Shown piece after piece: positions 16,453-24,142 of a stretch of DNA of 64,000 nucleotides. Source of the stretch: DASUPK01 sp963736685 (GTDB lineage Bacteria > Actinomycetota > Thermoleophilia > Solirubrobacterales > 70-9); NCBI GenBank assembly GCA_963736685.1, contig CAVTPZ010000017.1:124001-188000 (forward strand), in the 5' to 3' direction. Every line of letters starts with the position of its first letter. Position 1 is the stretch's first letter. Made by a program: the position numbers and the translations under genes. The notes under the pieces are model-generated. The model saw only the letters and a list, made by a program, of their open reading frames with translations, was not told the DNA's origin and did not search any database.

Positions 16453-17600
16453 GCCGCTTGCTCGACAGCGGGCGGACTGAACGCTCGCTGCACCAGCTCG
16501 GTCTCGTGTGGGCTCGGCGCGTAGTCGGCGTAGATCTCCGTCGTCTTCGCGTCCTTGTGGCCCAGCCACTCTTGGAGCGTCCTCAGAGGCACTCCTGACG
16601 CCGCGCAGTGGGTCCCGAAGGTGTGTCGAAGATCGTGGAACCGGACCTGACGCAGGCCGGCACGAGCGAGCGCAGCGGAGAAGCGCTTCCGGATCTTTGA
16701 TGCGTCCAGGGGGTGACCGCTCTGGGGATGGGCAAAGACGAGGTCCTCGTCGGCCTTGAACGGCGATCGCTGGAAGTGCCGCTCCAGCTCACCGGCCACC
16801 CGGTCAGCCAATGGCACCGAACGTGACGACCGCTTCGACTTGGGCGTTCCGAATTGCTGGCGCGTGTAGTTGCGACGGACTCGGATCCGTCCCGCCTGCC
16901 AATCGACGTCGAGCCAACGGAGCGCCACAAGCTCTCCTTGCCGCAGTCCGGTCATCGCTGCAGTCAGGTACAGCGCATGCTCGGTCGGTCCCAGGTAGTC
17001 GTCGGGAACGGCCCGAAGGAGCGCTTCCAGCTCGGACAGGTCGAGGTAGCGAATGTCCGGATCTCCGGTTGAGGCTCGCGGCCGGTCGACACTGGCGACC
17101 GGATTGGTCGGCGTCCAACCTCTCTTGACCGCATGCGAGAAGAGGCCATGAAGGAAGACCAGCTGATTGCTGATGGTCTTCGTCGATAGGCCGTCGCGCT
17201 TCTTCGCTGCCAGATAGGAGCGGAGGTCGTCAGGTGCGATGCGCTCGATGGCGCGATTCCCAAAGAACGGCTCGATGTGGCGCCGCAACATCGAGCGATA
17301 GTCGGAGAGGGTCGTCGGCTTCCTCTCCAGCACGTGTTCCAGGTGCTCCAGGTACAGCCGTCCGGCGCCCTCGATCGTCAGCCGCGACCGGAGAACTGGA
17401 CGCTCCAGCTCGACCCGTCTCTGCAACTCGCGCTCCGCCTGCGATCTCGTGAGGCCTTCTCGGGTCCCCCGCTGTCGCTTCGGCCCGATCTTCCTGTGGA
17501 CGCGTCGACCGCCCGCGTACCACCGGCCGTACCAAGTCTCACGGCCCCTCGCGTCTCGGTGGACGAACAACGAACCCGTTCCATAGGACCGCCTTGCCAT
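16449..17600 (-). CDS. Tyrosine-type site-specific integrase
   Basis: The 383-residue protein has an N-terminal arm-binding part (SYGTGSLFVHRDARGRETWY), a SAM-like core-binding domain (residues 90-180) and a catalytic domain with TGLRQGEL (first Arg), HDLRHTFGTH (His and second Arg), LGHKD, and the nucleophile in TTEIYADY. All family catalytic residues are present. The frame is open 26 codons further upstream, but MARRSYGTG is the usual start. It should recombine at the 39-bp tRNA core found at both ends of island 3, and possibly at cores A and B. Confidence 0.9.
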   Translation of the reverse strand: MARRSYGTGSLFVHRDARGRETWYGRWYAGGRRVHRKIGPKRQRGTREGLTRSQAERELQRRVELERPVLRSRLTIEGAGRLYLEHLEHVLERKPTTLSDYRSMLRRHIEPFFGNRAIERIAPDDLRSYLAAKKRDGLSTKTISNQLVFLHGLFSHAVKRGWTPTNPVASVDRPRASTGDPDIRYLDLSELEALLRAVPDDYLGPTEHALYLTAAMTGLRQGELVALRWLDVDWQAGRIRVRRNYTRQQFGTPKSKRSSRSVPLADRVAGELERHFQRSPFKADEDLVFAHPQSGHPLDASKIRKRFSAALARAGLRQVRFHDLRHTFGTHCAASGVPLRTLQEWLGHKDAKTTEIYADYAPSPHETELVQRAFSPPAVEQAA

Positions 17601-17725
17601 GAAGTCATCTTGGAAGACGCCGCGGCGGATTCCATCAGAACCGCCCGGACGATCCCCCACCTTCCGCTGAACGCTCATCTCTGCCCACCCGACCTGGCCG
17701 CGACAGTAGCGGCGGCGGCGCGGCC

Positions 17726-17763
17726 GTCAAGGGGCTTCGCCCCGACCCCCTTCGGGGGTTGAC
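17726..17763. repeat. Double-hairpin element
   Basis: An outer stem GTCAA/TTGAC encloses two TTCG-type hairpins (GGGGC-TTC-GCCCC and CCCCC-TTC-GGGGG). It lies just upstream of the integrase and could act as a terminator, a protein site or a recombination structure. Confidence 0.55.
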
Positions 17764-18081
17764 GGTCCGCGCCTAAGCCGCCGCTAGGCTGGCTCTCAGG
17801 TCGGGCTGGTCTGGATCTGTGGTCTTGATCGACTGCCGTCATCTACCGCCAATGACGGCATCGGGTGCCAGCTGTCCCACCCGAGCTCGCCCCATGACTC
17901 GCCGTCACCAGCCATCTCTAGGCACTTAGACATCTCGACTGCGGTCAATCAAGCCCAAACCGTCTATCTCGCCCCATCCCTAAGCACCTCTCGCTTCATC
18001 CACTCTGCATCTCCTCGGCTCAATCTCAGCTTCAACCGATCCGGGCCCGCGCCGCCCCTTTTTCAAAGGTTGTGTGGTCAA

Positions 18082-18126
18082 GCGCCTCGACTCCCATAAC
18101 TCGTGGAGGAATGGGAGTCGAGGCGC
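18082..18126. repeat. 16-bp perfect inverted repeat
   Basis: GCGCCTCGACTCCCAT at 18082-18097 and its exact complement at 18111-18126, with a 13-base spacer. There are no flanking T runs, so it does not look like a terminator. It is part of the non-coding control region of island 3. Confidence 0.7.
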
Positions 18127-18172
18127 GCCGACCCCCGAATTCCGCATGTGCTATGGGGCGGCGCGGGCCCGA

Positions 18173-18240
18173 AAGTGTCCGCGCCGCGGACACTTCGCGG
18201 ACACCTTGCGGACACTTCGCGGACAGTTTGCGGACACTGC
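18173..18240. repeat. Iteron array: five tandem 11-bp repeats plus one inverted copy
   Basis: GCGGACACTTC and close variants occur five times without gaps at 18186-18240. Each starts with GCGGACA, and an inverted copy AAGTGTCCGC stands at 18173-18182. The 11-bp period places each copy about one helical turn apart, the usual design for cooperative binding by a replication initiator or excisionase. There are no spacers, so it is not a CRISPR array. No Rep gene is visible nearby. Confidence 0.7.
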
Positions 18241-18249
18241 TGAAAAGCG

Positions 18250-18269
18250 CTGCTTTGCATGGAAAGCAG
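18250..18269. repeat. Copy of a mobile hairpin motif
   Basis: CTGCTTT and AAAGCAG form a stem around GCATGG. The inner 16 bases recur at 3421-3436, and in inverted orientation at 23036-23051. A GGTTTT follows both here and at 23036. Confidence 0.55.
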
Positions 18270-18306
18270 TGGTTTTCGGGTTTCCTGCGCTCGTGCTGCG
18301 ACGGAT

Positions 18307-19200
18307 CTAGGCCAGCGGCTTGAGCACCAGGTCGTAGCTCATGGCGTAGTAGCGCCCGTTCCGATGATCGGGAGCCGGGCCCGTGCCCGGATCGTGCTCG
18401 GAGAACGGGGCGACCAGAGAGCTCTTGACCCCGAATACGGCGTCTGAGTCGAGGTACTCGTCGCCGGCGACGAAGACGTGCGTTGTCAGAGACTCGTAGC
18501 CCTCCGCCGCGACCATGAAGTGGACGTGGGCGGGCCGCATCGGGTGACGACCAGCCGCCTTCAGAAGCTCGCCGACCGGGCCGTCGTCAGGGATCGGGTA
18601 AGCCCGGGGCAGCACCGCCCAGAAGCGGAAGCGCCCCTCGTCGTCGGTGAAGAGGTGACCCCGGTTGCACACCTGGTCGCCCTCGTACTGGACGTCGTAG
18701 AGGCCCTCGTCGTCGGCCAGCCAGACCTCGAGGCGCGCTCCGGGGATCGGGTCTCCGGTCTCCGAGACGATGCGACCCTCCATGTAGCACGGCTCGCCGG
18801 GCGCGCCATGGGCGATGTCGTCGCCGCTCTCGAACCTCGGGGACCCCGCGACGAAGAACGGGCCGACGACCGTCGACTCCGTGGCGTGAGTTCCGCCCGC
18901 ATGGTTGATCCCGATTACGAGCATCGAGGCGCCCAGGACGTCGGAGAGCAGGATGAACTCCTGGCGCCGCTCATCGGTGATGTGCCCCGTTCTGGTGAGG
19001 AAATCGATTCCCCCCGCCCACTCCTGCTCCGTGAGCCCGACCTCTGCGATGAAGGCGTGCAGATGCTTGACCAGGCTCTGCATCAGCTCTCGGTAGCGCT
19101 CCTCTCCCGAGCCGTCAAAACTCGCCGCGACCGCCTTCGTCAGGTCGTCGTCGCGAAGATCGGCGTGCGCCCGATGCCGTGCCGCGTCGTCGTCATTCAT
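18307..19200 (-). CDS. Intradiol ring-cleavage dioxygenase (catechol/hydroxyquinol 1,2-dioxygenase type)
   Basis: The 297-residue protein has the helical N-terminal dimer domain (residues 1-100) and the beta-sandwich catalytic domain. The four Fe(III) ligands are visible: Tyr in EGLYDVQY, Tyr in PRAYPIPDDGP, and both His in RPAHVHF. The enzyme opens catechol- or hydroxyquinol-type rings between the hydroxyls to a cis,cis-muconate or maleylacetate. The substrate cannot be set from sequence alone; the length favours the hydroxyquinol group. Its start overlaps the stop of the MarR gene upstream, so regulator and enzyme form one operon. Confidence 0.88.
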   Translation of the reverse strand: MNDDDAARHRAHADLRDDDLTKAVAASFDGSGEERYRELMQSLVKHLHAFIAEVGLTEQEWAGGIDFLTRTGHITDERRQEFILLSDVLGASMLVIGINHAGGTHATESTVVGPFFVAGSPRFESGDDIAHGAPGEPCYMEGRIVSETGDPIPGARLEVWLADDEGLYDVQYEGDQVCNRGHLFTDDEGRFRFWAVLPRAYPIPDDGPVGELLKAAGRHPMRPAHVHFMVAAEGYESLTTHVFVAGDEYLDSDAVFGVKSSLVAPFSEHDPGTGPAPDHRNGRYYAMSYDLVLKPLA

Positions 19201-19748
19201 GATCGCCGAGAGCTCATCGACCCGTAGCCGTTGGTCGGCTGCCGGTCGGCGCCATCGCCGTGGCTGACGCCGGCGAGCCCTTCGTCTTCGAGCGGTCGAT
19301 TACCGACGAGTTGGTGGAGATGGGCCTCGAGCGCCTGCAGCTGCTCGTCTCCGATCTGCGCGGCCCACCGTTCGCGTACGTCGTCGAACAGGGCTCCACC
19401 GATGGCGGTCATCTCGTGCCCGCGCGGCGTCACCTGAACGCGTTTGCGCCGCTTGTCCTCCGGGTCAGTTTCTCGCTGGACGTAGCCGAGTTGCTGGAGA
19501 GCGGTGATCGTCTTCGCGGCCGCTTGCTTGGTCACCGACAGGCGGCGTCCGAGCTCGGCGGCGGTGTCCGCTCCCCCGTCGATGGCTCGCAGGGCGAACC
19601 CGTGCCCGGGCCGAACTCCGGGATGCCCGCGACGTTCCAGCTCCGCGACGACCTCGTCCACCATCGCGTTGAATCCACCGCGCAGGAGAACGGCGAGCCT
19701 CGCGCCCTGGGAAGGAAGCATCGCCGGATGGTAGTCGGAATCACGCAT
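19197..19748 (-). CDS. MarR-family transcriptional regulator
   Basis: The 183-residue protein has the winged helix of MarR regulators: DTAAELGRRLSVTKQAAAKT, then ETDPEDKRRKRVQVTPRG. It is the first gene of the operon with the dioxygenase. Two tandem palindromes at 19752-19797, between it and the divergent hydrolase gene, are its likely operators, so it probably represses both directions until a phenolic ligand binds. Confidence 0.85.
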   Translation of the reverse strand: MRDSDYHPAMLPSQGARLAVLLRGGFNAMVDEVVAELERRGHPGVRPGHGFALRAIDGGADTAAELGRRLSVTKQAAAKTITALQQLGYVQRETDPEDKRRKRVQVTPRGHEMTAIGGALFDDVRERWAAQIGDEQLQALEAHLHQLVGNRPLEDEGLAGVSHGDGADRQPTNGYGSMSSRRS

Positions 19749-19751
19749 ATA

Positions 19752-19797
19752 GACAACCTAGTTGTCTGTCTGATACAGTATAGACAACTTAGTTGTC
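19752..19797. promoter_or_regulatory. Tandem MarR operators
   Basis: GACAACCTAGTTGTC (19752-19766) and GACAACTTAGTTGTC (19783-19797) are near-identical palindromes. Their centres are 31 bp apart, three helical turns, in the divergent promoter region. Confidence 0.7.
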
Positions 19798-19818
19798 GAT
19801 CTAGGCGAAGGAGTACGG

Positions 19819-20121
19819 ATGACCACCGCGAGACCCGCAACCATCGCCGGAGTCGAACACCACCACGCCAACGTCAACGGGACCGACCTGCACTACGTGT
19901 CGGCCGGGACCGACGGCTCCCCCGTGATGCTGGTCCACGGGTTCCCCGAGTCCTGGTGGATCTTCCACAAGCTGATCCCGCTGCTCGCCCAGCGCTATCG
20001 CGTGTTCGCCGTCGACCTCCGCGGCTTCGGCGACTCCGCTCCCGCCGGCGTCAGCCCTGGCTTAGTCAACCGGTCACGCGCTGATAGCGCGGTCCAACAA
20101 ACAAGGAGGAATGGAAAATGA
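19819..20121 (+). pseudogene. N-terminal fragment of an epoxide-hydrolase-like alpha/beta hydrolase
   Basis: The first 75 residues follow the family (VMLVHGFPESWWIFHKLIPL, then YRVFAVDLRGFGDS). After GFGDS the sequence loses similarity and stops at 100 residues, so nucleophile elbow and catalytic His are missing. The next hydrolase gene overlaps its stop. The pattern fits a deletion joining two neighbouring hydrolase genes. Confidence 0.75.
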
Positions 20122-20839
20122 GTGAAAAGCCGAGCATCGTGCTCGTCCATGGCTTTTGGGGTGGTGCGGCCCACTGGGCCAAGGTGATAGTCGAACTGAA
20201 CGGTCGCGGCTACGACTCGCTCCACGCGGTTGAGAATCCCTTGACGTCCCTGGCCGACGATGCCGAGCGCACCCAAAAGATGGTCAAGCAGGTTGACGGG
20301 CCGGTCCTCCTCGTCGGTCACTCCTACGGCGGGGCGGTGATCACCGAGGCCGGTGACCTACCGAATGTCGTAGGGCTCGTGTACGTCGCCGCATTCGCAC
20401 CCGGACGCCGGTGAGAGCCTTGCCCAGATCGGCGACCGGCGGGCAGCAGCAGCGGTGGAGAACGTCGCTCCCGACTCCGATGGCTATGTCTGGATTAAGC
20501 AGGACAAGTTCCGCGAGAGCTTCTGCCAGGACCTGGCCGTCGACGAAGCGCTCGTCATGGCCGTGACGCAGAAAGCGCCACTCGGCTCGACATTCGGGGA
20601 CGCCATCTCCGATCCGGCCTGGAGAGAAGAAGCCGACCTGGTACCAGGTCTCGGCGAACGACCGCATGATCCACCCCGATACCCAACGCGAACTGGCCGA
20701 ACGGATGGAGCCCCGCGAGACGATCGAGCTCGATGCCAGCCACGCCTCACTGGCCTCGCAGCCGAGCGCCATCGTCGACCTGATCGAACAGGCTGCTATC
20801 GCTCTGGAGCCAAACCGCGAGCTAACAGGCACCTCATGA
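20118..20839 (+). pseudogene. Alpha/beta hydrolase with two frameshifts
   Basis: Three consecutive frames together give a complete hydrolase. The first has IVLVHGFWGGAAHW and the nucleophile elbow GHSYGG; the second, from about 20400, has PDAGESLAQIGD and WIKQDKFRESFCQD; the third, from about 20625, has TWYQVSANDRMIHPDTQREL and the catalytic His in ELDASHA, ending at 20839. Each shift equals one extra base. The family resembles short esterases that follow ring-cleavage genes. A good ribosome site (AAGGAGG) precedes the start. Confidence 0.8.
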
Positions 20840-20881
20840 CGGTTCAGGGTGACCGCCGGCCTCGCACGTCCTCCCGACTCC

Positions 20882-21004
20882 ATGCGAGCGCTGCGGTTCA
20901 CCCAGTTCGGAACGCCGGCAGCGGCACTCGCGCGGCGGCGAGTGCCGCTGCCGACCGTCGCACCGGGTGAGTCGCTTGTGCAAGTGCACGCGGAGGCACG
21001 CTGA
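20882..21004 (+). pseudogene. N-terminal fragment of a quinone reductase-type (MDR) oxidoreductase
   Basis: The 40 residues MRALRFTQFGTP and TVAPGESLVQVHAEA match the start of zinc-independent medium-chain dehydrogenases, which normally run to about 320 residues. Here the frame ends directly at the MarR gene start (TGATG), so the rest was deleted. Confidence 0.7.
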
Positions 21005-21453
21005 TGGACCAGACCAACGCGGTCCTCGCACCGACTCGGCCCGACGGCCAGTTCGCATGGCATCGCCGGCGTCGCGGATGGCGAATGATCCTCAACGAAC
21101 TCGACCGTTGCCTTGACGAAGAGCACCTAATCGGTGTCAACGAGTTCGACGTCCTGATCACACTCGACACCTCTGACGGGCATCCGCGTTCGATGAGCGA
21201 CATCGCCGAAGCCGTGACGCTGTCTCCCAGCGGCGTCACCAGGGTGGTCGAACGACTGGAGAGTCGCGGCCTCGTGCAACGGATCCGGGACCCGTCCGAC
21301 GCGCGTGGCGTCCACGCTTCGCTGACCGCCGCCGGCTCGAAGTGCCTGGCGCAAGCGAGCGCCACGCACGACGCCGTAGTTGATCACCTCTTCGGCGCGA
21401 GTGGTGAGCTGCTCGGTCCCGCGGGACGCCACGCTAGACCGGGTCGAGGTTGA
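21004..21453 (+). CDS. MarR-family regulator, C-terminus possibly altered
   Basis: The 149-residue protein has HRRRRGWRMILNELDRCLDE, a winged helix (SMSDIAEAVTLSPSGVTRVV) and the wing QRIRDPSDARGVHASLT. The last 20 residues (GPAGRHARPGRG) do not look like the family. A neighbouring frame reads RDATLDRVEVETEALR, which does, so a one-base shift near 21410-21420 is possible. It may regulate the oxidoreductase downstream. Confidence 0.7.
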   Translation: MDQTNAVLAPTRPDGQFAWHRRRRGWRMILNELDRCLDEEHLIGVNEFDVLITLDTSDGHPRSMSDIAEAVTLSPSGVTRVVERLESRGLVQRIRDPSDARGVHASLTAAGSKCLAQASATHDAVVDHLFGASGELLGPAGRHARPGRG

Positions 21454-21595
21454 GACCGAAGCACTCCGCTTCCCTAGCTGAGAGCGGCGCCCAACGGTTG
21501 CCGGCTGAAACAGAGCTCAAAACCCGGAGGGCGGCGGGTGAATCCACCTGGAGCCCCCGATTCACATTCGCACTCGAGAGACAGGAGGACCATCC

Positions 21596-23146
21596 GTGTC
21601 CGCAACATCTGATCGCACGGAGCGCGTGACGGCCTGGCAGCTGCACGTCGACCAGCGGCCCGCGGCGGTCGCGTACCCGGAGTCCACGGAGGACGTCGTC
21701 GACGCGATCGCCTTCGCGCGCAAGCGCGGGCAGCGTGTCGCCGCCCAGGGGACCGGCCACAACGCCGCGCCGCTGGGCTCGCTGGACGACACGCTGCTGC
21801 TCAGGACCGACCGGATGCGGAGCGTGGCAATCGACGCGCAGGCGCGGATCGCCCGCGCCGATGCGGGCGTCCGCTCGCTGGAGGTCGTGCAGGCCGCCGC
21901 CGCGCACGGACTGGCGACCGTGGCCGGCACCTCGCCGGACGTCGGCGTCGTCGGCTACACGATCGGCGGCGGCATCGGTTTGCTGAGCCGCCGCTACGGC
22001 CTGGCGGCGAACAAGGTCCACGCGATCGAGCTCGTCACCGCCGACGGCGCCCTGGTCCGGGCGGACCGCGAGCGGGAGCCCGATCTGTTTTGGGCCCTGC
22101 GCGGCGGTGGCGGCAGCTTCGGCGTCGTGACCGCGATCGAGCTCGAGCTGTTCGGACTGGCAGAGGCCTACGCGGGAGCGCTGTGGTTCCCGGTCGAGCG
22201 CGCCGGTGAGGTGATGCACGCCTGGCGGGAGCTGACCCAGGCCGCTCTCCCCGACGAGCTCAGCACCCTGGCCCGTTTGCTGCGTTTCCCGCCAATCCCC
22301 GAGGTGCCGGAGGAGGTGCGCGGCGCCTCTTTCGTGATCGTCGATGCCTACCACGCCGGCACTCCCGCACAAGCGGACGAGCTGCTCGCTCCGCTGCGGG
22401 CGTTGGGCCCGGTGAACGACACGATCCGGGTCGTCACGATGCCGGAGCTCAGCCGCGTGCACATGGATCCGGAGGAGCCCGTGCCGGGCGTCGGTGACGG
22501 GGTGATGCTCGCCGAGCTGCCGGCCGAGGCACTCGACGCGCTGATTGACGTCGCGGGCGAGCAGCAGCAACTGGCGGCGATCGAGCTGCGCCACCTTGAG
22601 GGGGCGCTCGGGCGGGCCCGACCCGGGCACGGCGCCCTCGCCTCGATCCCGGCGAAGTACGTGCTGGTGGCGGGAGGATTGGCACCGGCCCCGGAGCTGG
22701 TGGCGGCCGTGAGCGCGCAGGTCGAGGCGGTTCAGCAGGCGCTCGCCCCGTGGACGGCCCCGTACCTGTACCTCAACTTCTCGGACGTCAGCCGCGACCC
22801 GGCGAGCTTCTGGGAGGCGGACGCGTACAAGCGGCTGCGCCGGGTCAAGTCCGCGGTCGACCCCGGAGACCTGATTCGCTCGAACCATCCGATCCCGCCC
22901 GCCATCGCGCCGCCCGATGACGCAGAGACCGCCGCCGGAGCTCGAAGGCGTTGTTGGACGCGACGGGGAGATCGACGCCAACGCCCAGCCCGCTGTCGCA
23001 ATGCGCGAAAAGCAGGCGCCTCGTTAAGGAGTGCTGCTTTCCATGCAAAGCGGCGGTTTTTGCAACAACCGCCGCAGCAAATGGGACGACATTGGGACGA
23101 CGGATTCAGTCGTCACTCCTCCGGCCAAAACGAAAGGCCCGCCTGA
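21596..23146 (+). CDS. FAD-binding (BBE/PCMH-type) oxidoreductase with chimeric C-terminus
   Basis: The protein has the PCMH FAD domain (AAQGTGHNAAPLGSLDDTLL, GVVGYTIGGGIGLLSRRYGL) and a C-terminal berberine-bridge domain ending at SNHPIPPA near residue 452. Such enzymes oxidise alcohols, sugars or alkaloid-like compounds with a flavin often bound to His. Beyond that about 60 Arg-rich residues run through the hairpin repeat, both TGGGACGAC repeats and into the terminator of the island end. The tail is therefore read from element-end DNA. AGGAGG precedes the GTG start. A paralogue lies at 26350-27709. Confidence 0.85.
   Translation: MSATSDRTERVTAWQLHVDQRPAAVAYPESTEDVVDAIAFARKRGQRVAAQGTGHNAAPLGSLDDTLLLRTDRMRSVAIDAQARIARADAGVRSLEVVQAAAAHGLATVAGTSPDVGVVGYTIGGGIGLLSRRYGLAANKVHAIELVTADGALVRADREREPDLFWALRGGGGSFGVVTAIELELFGLAEAYAGALWFPVERAGEVMHAWRELTQAALPDELSTLARLLRFPPIPEVPEEVRGASFVIVDAYHAGTPAQADELLAPLRALGPVNDTIRVVTMPELSRVHMDPEEPVPGVGDGVMLAELPAEALDALIDVAGEQQQLAAIELRHLEGALGRARPGHGALASIPAKYVLVAGGLAPAPELVAAVSAQVEAVQQALAPWTAPYLYLNFSDVSRDPASFWEADAYKRLRRVKSAVDPGDLIRSNHPIPPAIAPPDDAETAAGARRRCWTRRGDRRQRPARCRNARKAGASLRSAAFHAKRRFLQQPPQQMGRHWDDGFSRHSSGQNERPA
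23036..23101. repeat. Right end of island 3: inverted hairpin motif and TGGGACGAC pair
   Basis: GCTTTCCATGCAAAGC (23036-23051) is the exact complement of the motif at 3421 and 18252. TGGGACGAC occurs at 23082-23090 and 23093-23101, mirroring the pair near core C. Both overlap the 3' end of the oxidoreductase frame. Confidence 0.6.
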
Positions 23147-23159
23147 GCGGGCCTTTCGT
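23130..23159. terminator. Terminator downstream of tRNA-fMet
   Basis: A 13-bp stem (ACGAAAGGCCCGC and complement) with loop CTGA. On the minus strand it lies directly after the tRNA and is followed by TTTCGTTTT. The same stem stands beside core C. Confidence 0.75.
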
Positions 23160-23162
23160 GAG

Positions 23163-23236
<74 letters not shown>

Positions 23237-23467
23237 TCGGTATGAGCGAGTTTAACGCGCGGTCGCCGAATCTCAACTTGGATGGATGACCGGCGCGCAT
23301 GCTAACTTTTCGCGCTCAATAGACCTGCTTAATCGCTAGCCCAATAGGGCTGGCGACCGGGGGACCCAAGGTCCCAGGGGCGAATTGCCGAATACAAGGT
23401 ATAGCGCGACTCAATCCGCGCGAGCCCGCCAGCTAACCCCGGAAGCACGAAGACTGAGAGGTCGGCA

Positions 23468-24049
23468 ATGGGGAACGAGCCAACGCCGGAAAAGGACATC
23501 CGGCGAATTTCACGGAAGGTCGTAATCACGATCGGATTCGCAGTCGCCGGGATCATGGGCGCCTGGGCGCCTTCGGCGCTTGCCTGTCCCGGCGCCCACG
23601 TCGGCGCCGAGTACCTGCCCACCGGCCAGGCACGCGCCTCTGTCGTCTGCCTGATCAACAAGAAACGGGTCCGCAATCACGTCAAGCCGGTGCAGGAGCA
23701 TCCACTGCTCGATGCAGCGGCGCAGGCCCATACGGATGCGATGACGAGCCTGAACTTCTTCTCGCATGAGGGTGATGGCACGCCCGCCTCGCGCGCCTCG
23801 AGCTTCGGATACATGGCCGGCGCCAGGGCCTGGGGCATCGGGGAGGACCTGTTCTGGGGGGCACTCAGGATGAGCACGCCGAGCGCCACCGTGAACGCGT
23901 GGATGCACAGCGCGGAGCACCGCGCCGTGCTGCTGACTCGCTCGTACCGTCAGGTCGGGATCGGCGTCGACCAGGGCTCGCCCGCCGGCGCGGACGACAC
24001 AAACACGGGCACCTACACCGGCCTGTTCGGCTTCCGCAAAGCGGGATAG
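23468..24049 (+). CDS. Secreted CAP-domain (SCP-like) protein
   Basis: The 193-residue protein has a membrane-spanning signal segment (VVITIGFAVAGIMGAWAPSA) and a CAP domain: VVCLINKKRV, AAQAHTDAMTSLNFFSHEGD, IGEDLFWG, NAWMHSAEHRAVLL and a C-terminal glycine-rich strand. The His and Glu residues of the CAP cavity are present. Bacterial CAP proteins are exported and often act in the cell envelope; the role here is unknown. Confidence 0.85.
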   Translation: MGNEPTPEKDIRRISRKVVITIGFAVAGIMGAWAPSALACPGAHVGAEYLPTGQARASVVCLINKKRVRNHVKPVQEHPLLDAAAQAHTDAMTSLNFFSHEGDGTPASRASSFGYMAGARAWGIGEDLFWGALRMSTPSATVNAWMHSAEHRAVLLTRSYRQVGIGVDQGSPAGADDTNTGTYTGLFGFRKAG

Positions 24050-24142
24050 CCCCCCGCTCGTCTTGAGCGGATGACAGGCCAGCGGGTACATCCTCATCCC
24101 AATGGGAATAGGATGCCCGCGGGTGCTCGGGGATCGGACGAC

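Noticed and set aside
18173..18240. CRISPR array
   Set aside because: Repeats are 11 bp and directly adjacent without spacers, and no cas gene is present.
20341..21126. Minus-strand gene across the broken hydrolase
   Set aside because: The plus strand gives a complete hydrolase over three frames with catalytic residues; the minus frame has no recognisable features.
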